The notes under the pieces were generated by a model. The model was not told where the DNA came from, did no database searches, and was given only the letters and a program-made list of their open reading frames with translations. DNA of 64,000 nt from Hemileia vastatrix (taxonomy: Eukaryota > Basidiomycota > Pucciniomycetes > Pucciniales > Zaghouaniaceae). The stretch covers positions 25,476,501 to 25,540,500 of the forward strand of contig JASXTE010000015.1 in the NCBI GenBank assembly GCA_030280995.1. Reading direction: 5' to 3'. The first letter of the stretch is position 1, and each line of letters begins with the position of its first letter. Made by a program: the position numbers and the translations under genes. Below are positions 55,790 through 64,000 of the stretch, piece by piece.

Positions 55790-56090
55790 GAATAAATATG
55801 CATAAAAAATATGCATAAAAATATGCATAAAAATATGCATAGTGCTTATGCATAAAAATATGCATAAAAAATATGCATATTGAATATGCATAAAAATATG
55901 CAAATTGAACATGCATAAAAATATGCATATTGAATATGCATAAAAATATGCATATTGAATATGCATAAAAATATGCATATTGAATATGCAAAAAAAGGTG
56001 CATATATGTATATGAATAAAATATATTAATATGCATATAAATCTGTATAATGAATATGCATATGCATATGCATAAATATGCATAATGATT
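55790..56090. repeat. ATGCATAAAAAT minisatellite
   Basis: Irregular tandem units of AATATGCATAAAA with interspersed TATTG. Each unit contains the palindrome ATGCAT. Long chance frames on the minus strand arise from this repeat. Confidence 0.9.
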
Positions 56091-56192
56091 GAAAAATGCA
56101 AAAAAACGATGCTTAACGAGTATATTTTATGCATAAATAGAAATATGTAATATGAATTCATATTGCATACATATAACACTGGCAAACTGTCA

Positions 56193-56774
56193 CGCGCCAC
56201 GTGACACTCGAGGCAAAAGCAGCTCATTAAATCAATAATATTGAGTTCTAAATCTATACTCGAAGCGCAGAAAGCAATTCTCCATAGCAACTGCGATTCC
56301 CCTTTGTGTACTTACTGTTCAACTGGGCTAGCCTAAACTCAAAATCTAAATTAGTCAATCTCTCAATAGTGTGCCTTAGTCTCAATTTCAATAAGCGACG
56401 CACAGCGCTATGATCAACATAATAGTACATTAGTAGTTTTCATTAACAGTTTGTTAATTAATTAAAAGGGGTAAATTGAGCATGGACGGATATTAGCGAA
56501 GAGGGTCTAAGTGTATGTTAGTAATGGTCAATGGTATGGGAATGGTGCAATGAGAGGGAGGTCAATGCAAGGAGGAATAAAGGATATAAAAGGGTTGGGT
56601 ATTTGGTTTGATATTCTTTAGAATTAAATTATAAAACGTATTTACATTTAATAGTGGTAAAATCTTTAAGTTAAATCATTGTTATTGTATCTTTCTTTTA
56701 TTTTCTCAATAATCATTTCTAAATCCTAAATCTTTGATAATTGAGTTTTCAACCCTTCGTGAGATCTTAAGAAT
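56193..56774 (+). repeat. LTR-like repeat J (partner of K)
   Basis: Begins TGTCACGCGCCACGTGACA and runs to about GTGAGATCTTAAGAATTCC. It is the inverse of the K segments that flank E2. It carries many more CpG dinucleotides than K. Confidence 0.75.
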
Positions 56775-56791
56775 TCCAATTACCTTTGAAA

Positions 56792-57000
56792 CTATCTTAT
56801 AATTCTTCTCGAACATACCTCGAACCTGTAGCTCTTACTTTGAGAGACCTTCAAATCACTTCCTCGAATCATTCCTCTGTGCTTCGAAGAAGTTTCTAAA
56901 TCCCTCATCTCACTTTCAGGAACATCCTTGACCTTGTGCGTAGGTCGTCCGGTGACACAAACCAACTTGACCAAAACTCATACTAAATTTTCATTCTGGT
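56792..57000 (-). pseudogene. Fragment homologous to the end of the H gag-protease frame
   Basis: VTGRPTHKVKDVPESEMRD aligns with VAG-stop-PTHKVKGVPESEM at ~48560, and here the codon is CGA, not TGA. Nucleotide homology continues through the rest of the fragment into J. No further function can be assigned. Confidence 0.7.
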
Positions 57001-57532
57001 CTAAAGGTGTGAGGGAAGGAAGAAAAACAGTCCGACATTAGAAAAATTCTACATGAACTCATTTTGTAGCAGAGCAAATGAGAAGTGCTGAATTATGGTT
57101 GGTGCCCATAATTTAGTATGATATCATAATTTTATTTAATTGTTTTCAATATTGAAAAGACTTTAGGTTGGTTGGTATGGATCTGGCTGTGCCAGGGTCT
57201 AATCTAATTATTTTAACAATTTCTTAATAATTAATGGGTTCTAATACAAAAACAGGTTGTATTTTTTGTGGGATATTGGATATGATAAGGTCTTTTGTAA
57301 AAAAAACTTATATTGTTCAAAAATATTCCTGAATCAGATGTGGGATAATCACTACAAAAAATTGTAGTACTGTGGGCAATAAATTATATGCACAAGCAGT
57401 AAAGAAAGGACTGAGTGAGCCCTTTTTGTGCAGTGGGAATCATTACAGTGGAATTGTGGATGAAAAATATAATTCATTATTACCATTTTATTTAATCAAA
57501 AAATTTATAATATTAAAAAGAACTATTGATTA
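57001..57532. other. Interval without recognised gene
   Basis: AT-rich DNA between the J copy and the satellite array. No coding or repeat match within the window was noticed. Confidence 0.45.
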
Positions 57533-58633
57533 ATTGGTATTTGACCTTTGTGCCTCACTCATATTTATCATTTGATTGATTTTTTGTCACCATTATGTTA
57601 TTAATATTATAAGTATAGCAAAAACTCATGTGCCCAATGCATACTGGGTGATGTTACACCTTTTATAATATTATTAAATAAAGGTAAAAAATATGAAAAT
57701 GATTTGTTTTACAAAAAATAAATTGATATCCAAAAGCAATATGAGGTATAAAAAGGTAAAATAAAGGGATCAAATATGAAATAAAAAATTAAAGTAAAAT
57801 TCCTCCCATCAAGAGCAAGTAGACATGATGGGGTGAATGCCCACCAGTGGCACTAAACTTAGACTATAATTTCTTTTTTGTAAAAATAAAAAAAATCCAC
57901 TTGAGCTTTACCAAAACTTCAGGATGACAATTTTGCCATATCAAACAACTTCTAGTGCAATTATTGAAGAAAAATTCATTTTCATTGCAATAGAGAGAAT
58001 TGATCACAGCAAACTGCATGTGACCAAAAGTGTCCATCACAAGTTTGGCCGAACTTGTGCTGGACACATTTATGATGCAGAGTAGCTAGGGTGGAATTTT
58101 TCTTCAGTTCATCTGGTATTTCTTATAAACATGTCCACTGGTATTTGATCTTTGTGCCTCACTAATATTTATCATTTGATTGATTTTTTGTCACCATTAT
58201 GTTATTAATATTATAAGTATAGCAAAAACTCGTGTGCCCAGCACATACCGGTTGATGTTGCACCTTTTATAATATTATTAAATAAAGGTAAAAAAATATG
58301 AAAATTATTTGTTTTACGAAAAATAAATTGATATACAAAAGCAATATGAGGGATAAAAAGGTAAAATTAAAGGAATCAAATATGAAATAAAAAATTAAAA
58401 TAAAATTACTGCCATCAAGAGCAAGTAGACATGTTGGGGCAAATGTCCACCAGTGAGGCTAAACTTGGACTATAATTGCTTTTTTGAAAAACAAAATAGT
58501 GCCAATCCGAGGTTTAAAAAAACTTCAGCAGAACCATTTAGCCATATCAAACAACTTCTAGTGCAATGATTGAGAGAGAATTGATCACACCAGACTGCAT
58601 GTGACCAAAAGTGTCCAGCACAAGTTCAGCCGA

Positions 58634-59558
58634 TGTAGACAATCCTATAGTACTAGCTATAGGCCTTGACCAAGGGAGTTGGAGAAAAACCAGAGAAAGA
58701 ATCCCCTGTCCCTTTAGAAAAACAAGTGAGATTTACCTGTTGCAGCAAATTGGAGATCTGTTTTCTAGAACCTCTAATTAAACACTCTTGACCTCTTTAA
58801 AAGTGAAGATAATAGTCCCAGACAGACTGCCAGAAAGAGTTGAAATGAACAGTAATATATTCCAACAAAAAACCAGCCAATGAGACAGTGAGGAACAGAG
58901 AGGCGATGAGTAAAGAGATAAGATTCTTCCCTAAAAATCTTCCCACACACGCATCATACAGCCAGTGCACAGACCACCCTGACCGATTCCCCAGCCAAAA
59001 TCCAGCTTTCCCAGCCTTTTTCATGCATAAAAGTGCATTTTAGCGCCTCCCCAGTGCCCAGGCGGCCAGGCTGCTTGGAGGAGGCTCTGCTTAGGGGCGG
59101 GCAGGCCGCTTCTAGGCCCTAAAACACCCATACAACCCATAAAAACCCTAAAAACCCTAAAAACCCATAACTTCGCTAATAAACAAGATAAACACACATA
59201 AGACATACCAAAATGAAAAGAAAATGAAGGAGAATAAGCTAAGACATAATAAGTGACCCTAGCTTAAGCCTACATAAGCACCACTAAGTAATAAACATCC
59301 GATAAATACCAATAACAACACCATAACTACCCTATAAAGCAAGGTAACCACCCATAAGGGATACCAAAATGAAGAGAAAAGAAAGGACATTGAGCTGAGA
59401 CATAATAAGTGACCCTAGCTTAAGCCTCTATAAACACTACTAAATATCACCTAAAGATGAAAAAAACCACTAATAACACCATAACCCCAATAACACCCTA
59501 CATACCAAATACCTCCAAATATGCACTCCAAAGGCCTACCCAGGTTTGGATCACCACA
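58634..59558 (-). mobile_element. Solo LTR of the H family inside the satellite
   Basis: Starts TGTAGACAATCCTATAG and ends GGATCACCACA, the reverse of LTR H at 45323-46452. It splits a satellite palindrome at its centre (CAGCCGA on the left, CCAAACTTG on the right). Flanks are not a clear duplication. Confidence 0.85.
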
Positions 59559-61358
59559 CCAAACTTGTGCTGGACACATTTATGACTGAGAGTAGCTAGG
59601 GTAGAATTTTTTTTTCAGTTAAACTGGTATTTCTTATAAACATGTCCATTGGTACTTGATCTTTGTGCCTCACTCATATATATCATTTGATTAATTTATT
59701 GTCACCATTATATTATTAATATTATAAGTATAGAAAAAACTCATGTGCCAAATGCATACCAGGTGATGTTACACCTTTTATAATATTATGAAATAAAAGT
59801 AAAAAAATGTGAAAATGATTACCTTTACAATAATTAAAATAGATATTAAAAAAATAGAAATAAAAAAGTAAAATTAATCTCAAAGAGGTCAATTATGAAA
59901 AACAAAATACTAGTAAAATTCTTGCTCTCAAGAGCCAGTAGAAGTGTTGAAACAAATGGGAGCCGTCAGGGCTAAATTTTAATAAGTGAAATTTTTTTTA
60001 AAGATAAAAAATTATACACCTGAGGTTGGGAAGAATGACAGGTGGATGATTCAGCTAATCAAAACTACTTGTAGTGAAGTTTAATAAAAAAATGTTTTTT
60101 TGTTGCCATAGAGAGAATTGATCCCATCTGACTGCACATGACCAAAAGTGTCAAGCACAAGCTTGGCAGAACTTGTGCTGGACACTTTTATGATGGAGAG
60201 TAGCTTGGGTGGAAATTTTCTTCAGTTCCTTCATCTTTTATTTCTCATAAACTTGTCTACTGGTATTTGATCAGTCTGTATCTTTCATATTTATCATCTG
60301 ATTAATATTTTATCACCATTATATTATTAATGTTATTAGTATAGCAAAAACTTGTGTGCCAAATGCATACCATGTGAAGTTATACCATCAATAATTTTTT
60401 AAAATAGACATAAATAAATATGGAAAGGATTAGTTTTACAAAAATTAAATAGAAATTTAATAGTAAAAAGAGGAATAAAAGAGTAAAATAAAAGTCAAAG
60501 AGTTCAAATATTTAAAAAATACTAGTAAAATTCCTGCTATCAAGAGCCAGTAGAGGTGTTAAAGCAAATGGGAGCCATAAGGGCTTAATTGTAATAAGTA
60601 ACCTTTTATTTAAAGATAAAAAATTATACACCTGATATTGGGCAGAACAGCAGGTGGATGATTCAGCTAAAACAAACTACTTCTAGTGAAATTTGATAAA
60701 AAAAACTTTTTGTTGCCATACAGAAAATTGATCCCATCTGACTGCGAATGACCAAAAGTGTCCAGCACAAGTTTGGCTGAACTTGTGCTGGACACTTCTA
60801 TGATGGAGAGTGGCTGGGGTAGAATTTTTCTTCAGTTCATCTGGTATTTCTTACAAACATGTCTACTGGTATTTTATCATTGTGCCTCACTCATACATAT
60901 TGTTTGATTAATTTTTAGTCTTAATTATATTATTAAATATATAAGTATAGCAAAAAATTGTGTGCCAATTTCATACTGAGTGATGTTAGACCTTTTATAA
61001 TATTATTAAATAAATGTATAAAAATATTAAAATAATTTATTTTCAAAATTATTAATTGATATCCAAAAGCAATATGAGGAATAAAAAATGAAGTTAAAGG
61101 GATCAAATATGAAAAAATAAATCCAAGTATTATTCCTAATATCAAAGGCCAGTAGAGATGTTGAAGCAAATGAGAGCCATCAGGGATAAATTGTACTAAA
61201 TTTACTGTTTTTTAAAGATAAAAAATTGTGCACCTGTGGTTTGGATGAACTCTAGGTGGATGATTCAGCTATATCAAACTACATCTAGTAAAGTTTCTTA
61301 TCAAATAATTTTTTTCATTGCCATAGAGAGAATTGATCCCATCTGACTGCACCTGACC

Positions 61359-61404
61359 AAAAGTGTCCAGCACAAGTTTGGCCAAACTTGTGCTGGACAC
61401 TTTT
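61359..61404. repeat. 46-bp perfect palindrome in a satellite unit
   Basis: Each half reads AAAAGTGTCCAGCACAAGTT then TGG and its complement, with no spacer. Near-perfect versions are at 58028-58069, 60147-60187, 60757-60797, 61967-62012 and about 62583-62627. Confidence 0.97.
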
Positions 61405-62768
61405 ATGATGGAGAGTAGCTAGGGTGCAGGTCTTCTTCAGCGCAACTGTTATTTTTTTAAAACATGTCAACTGGTATTTGATCTTTCTGTGTTATTCATA
61501 TTTTATTATTTGATTAATTTTTTTTCATTAGAATATTATTAATTTTATTAGTATAGAAAACACTTGTGCGCCAAATGCATGCCATGTTATATTACACCTT
61601 TAATAATATTATTAAAAAATGTTAAAAAAATATGAAAATGATAATTTTCCAAAATTATAAATTAATATCCAAATGTAACATGAGTGATAAAAAAGTAATG
61701 TAAAATAGATCAAATATGGAAAAGAAAAATTCAAGGAAAATTCCTGCCTTCAAGAGCCAGTAGAGGTGTTGAAAAAAATGGGTGCCACCAGGGCTAAATT
61801 TGATAAAATTTAATTTTTTTTAAAGATAAAATATTTTTCACCTGAGGTTTGGGAAAACTCAAGGTGGATAATTCAGCCATACCAAACTACTTCTAATGTA
61901 ATTATTTAGAATTTTTTTAATTTAATTTCAACAGAGAGAATTGATCCCATCTGACTGCACCTGAACAAAAGTGTCCAGCACAAGTTCGGCCAAACTTGTG
62001 CTGGACACTTTTATGATGGAGAGTAGCTAGGGTGGAAGTGTTTCTCAGTACATCAATTTTTTGTTTTTCACATTTCTATTGGTTTTTTAACTTTTTCTTA
62101 TCATTCATATTTATCTTATAATTAATTTTTTGTCACCATATATATTATTAATGTTTCTAGTATAGCAAAAATCTGCATGCCAAATGCAAAATTGGTGATG
62201 TTACACCTTTAATAATATTATTATATAAAATTAAAAAAATATGAATATGTTTAGTTTTTAAAAAAATAAATTGATATTTAAAATTAAAAATAGTAATAGA
62301 AAAGTAAAATGAAAATAAATGGGATCAAATACAAAAAAATAAATATAAGTAAAATTTTTACTATCAAGAGCCAGAAGTGGTGTTGGGACAGTTGGGGACC
62401 CCTAGGTCAAGACTTGGTCTAAACTTACTTTTATGTATAGCTAACAAATTTTGACCTGAGGTTTGGACAGACTTCCAGGGGAAAATTTTACAATATTAAA
62501 CATTCTTTACTTCAATAATTGAGTGAAATATCATTTTCATTGCCATATAGAGAATTTATCTCATATTACTTCATGCAACCAAAATTGTACAGCACAAGTT
62601 TGGCCAAACTTGTGCTGGACACTTTTATAATTGAGAGTAGGCATACAGCAAATCTTTTTAAACTCAAAAGGGATTTCTTATAAACATTTCCACTTGTATT
62701 TGATCTTTCTGTGTCATTTAAATTTACCATTTGAGTAATTTTTTGTCATCATTATATTATTAACGTTA

Positions 62769-63930
62769 TGGTAAGGTAAACTCTTACAGTCGCCTTGCTG
62801 TAAGCAGAATCCGGAGGAGCTGTGTGGATTTAGCTGAAAACCCCGTCCTTCCAACAAGAATAACAAAGTAGGTGTTCTAATTGGCTAAGCTACCCAGTCT
62901 ATTTAGATCTGATGTAATATAATATTATGAAACTCTGAAATATTTAACGCTTATTGAGATTTAATGATTGTGGCTGTTGAGAAAAGATATACTGATAACA
63001 ACAATTAAGGTGTACCAGTGAAAGATATGAAAAGATTGAATTTTATGTTTTTATAATAATTTGAGTTTTTATGAGACAGCAATAATCAAGTCCCAGTGAT
63101 GAAGACCTTTCTAAAGATACCCTGTATGAAGTGTGATTTAAATTGTTGAGTAGTATTTCTAAAATGTTATATATAAAATATAAAGTCATAAGGGTATTAC
63201 AATTTTATTTAATTTGTTGAGTAATAAAAAATGAGACCCTGGTGGTTAAAGGTTAAGCTGTATGTTGTCTGTATGATGTATGATGATTGTATGATGATTG
63301 TATGATGATGCCCAATTCTGAGTCTGAGAGGCTCTTAAGTATACCTAGTCACGTGCCTAAGATACTTCTCCAGCACTCAGCCGGAGCCCATCCGGAGCCC
63401 GTCCGGAGTCCATCCAGAGTCCATCCGTAGTCCATACGGAGCTCGTACGGAGTCCATTCAGACCTCCTGACTCAATTAGAATCTAAAATCTATAATAAAA
63501 AATCTGGAAAAATTAAACATGATAGAGCCACTTCCCCTTTACATTTCCAACTAATTTTCGTAGTCTGCGTAGCTCTAATCACTCTGTGAAAATTCATCAA
63601 AGTTAATTAATTTCTAAAAGCGTAAATATTTCTATAAATCTTTAAAATTCATTTAAAAATATAAGAAAAATATTAAAAATTCTGGGAAAATTTCCCAACG
63701 TTCTTGAGTGACTCTACTTTATACTTATAGACTTTTCAGACCGTAAAAATAAGTTTTCTCCGTAAAATAATTTGTTTTCATGTAGGCATTTGCTTTTGAC
63801 CCATTTCTTCATATTTAAAACTCAAATAAATTAAATAAATCCCTTTTTAAAATATTAATATCGTCAATCTTTACGTCGTAATTAATCCATTTACGTATTT
63901 AGGTTCCGTACTAAACTTTAGGCCACCACA
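62769..63930 (-). mobile_element. 3' LTR of a gypsy element G extending beyond the window
   Basis: Inserted in the satellite after TATTAACGTTA. On the minus strand GGAGGGAGGA (63931-63940) precedes TGTGGTGGCC, a polypurine tract and LTR start. The homologue is LTR F at 37473-38579. Confidence 0.8.
63381..63468 (+). repeat. 11-bp minisatellite in LTR G
   Basis: About eight units of CCGGAGTCCAT with changes such as CCGGAGCCCGT and ACGGAGCTCGT. LTR F has only a trace (CCAGAGTATGTACAGAGTTT) at the same place. Confidence 0.9.
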
Positions 63931-64000
63931 TCCTCCCTCCAATTGAGAATGTCCTTATTCTTTAAACTTCGCATAAGTGATTGAACACATTATTCATCTT
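63931..64000 (-). pseudogene. End of element G pol frame
   Basis: The minus strand reads SLKNKDILNWREDV towards the LTR, similar to KFKNENFLHGREDV next to LTR F. Only 70 bases are in the window, so this is tentative. Confidence 0.4.

Larger units (their letters stand above)
57533..62768 (+). repeat. ~606-bp tandem satellite array with a palindrome per unit
   Basis: Anchors resembling CTGGTATTTGATCTTTGTGC start near 57533, 58138, 59649, 60259, 60866, 61471, 62077 and 62692. The intervals are 605-615 bp once the inserted LTR (58634-59558) is removed. Units are diverged, so the array is not young. Each unit has a long palindrome of the type GTGTCCAGCACAAGTTTGGC plus its complement. No coding capacity. 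Confidence 0.93.

Noticed and set aside
55637..56290. 217-codon Tyr/His/Met-rich frame on the minus strand
   Set aside because: It is generated by the ATGCATAAAAAT minisatellite and has no start context or family resemblance.
58797..59206. Two frames on the minus strand in the solo LTR at 58634-59558
   Set aside because: They lie in LTR sequence and are not open in the homologous LTR at 45323-46452.

Overview
The window looks like repeat-dense nuclear DNA of a filamentous fungus. A rust fungus (Pucciniales) with a large, AT-rich, transposon-swollen genome fits best. That is an inference from four things: GT-AG introns of about 60-75 nt, a Skt5/Chs4-type chitin synthase regulator with asparagine-, histidine- and glutamine-rich low complexity, TET/JBP-like 2OG-Fe(II) oxygenase genes of the kind expanded in basidiomycete transposons, and many Ty3/gypsy chromoviruses with C-terminal chromodomains. 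Only one ordinary host gene is visible. It is the Skt5/Chs4-like gene at 30456-32697 on the minus strand, and I extend it by two short 3' exons that end in a CaaX box. Nearly everything else is mobile or repetitive.

Layout. 1-5748: right part of a PIF/Harbinger-like DNA transposon (E1). It carries a Myb-like/coiled-coil gene (+), a TET/JBP-like oxygenase gene (-) and a DDE transposase pseudogene (-), and it is inserted in a solo LTR (5749-6618). 6619-9132: host DNA with a broken second TET-like gene and two copies of a recurring hairpin motif. 9133-18295: a complete chromovirus (element A) on the minus strand, with 1135-bp LTRs and ATAAG target duplications. 18296-23853: the interrupted host DNA resumes, with two more hairpins, a GCTGGCAG-rich cluster and a solo LTR. 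23854-29760: a palindrome-ended MITE and a decayed chromovirus (B1), itself hit by a 1177-bp solo LTR. 29761-33060: the host gene and its flanks. 33113-37472: an inverted chromovirus B copy (B2), split by two oppositely oriented solo LTRs. 37473-39713: a partial element F. 39719-40895: a solo LTR. 41328-41960: an irregular motif cluster. 42168-45322: a decayed, inverted Harbinger-like element (E3), cut by LTR retrotransposon H (45323 to about 48720). 48757-52945: a repeat interrupted by a 3577-bp Harbinger-like element (E2) with both ends intact. 52946-57000: gag-like and integrase/chromodomain remnants, a purine tract, a minisatellite and an inverted repeat copy. 57533-62768: a tandem satellite of about 606 bp with a conserved palindrome in each unit. 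62769-64000: the LTR of another element that runs off the window.

The main biological suggestion is a Harbinger-like element family. Its members share GGGGGTRTCA termini, a subterminal hairpin, a coiled-coil protein gene, a 150-158-nt conserved non-coding block with a covarying terminal stem, and (in E1) a TET/JBP-like DNA-oxidation gene as cargo. Old repeats in the same window show systematic CpG to TpG/CpA decay. That makes a link between cytosine methylation, TET-like enzymes and transposons plausible, but nothing here proves it.
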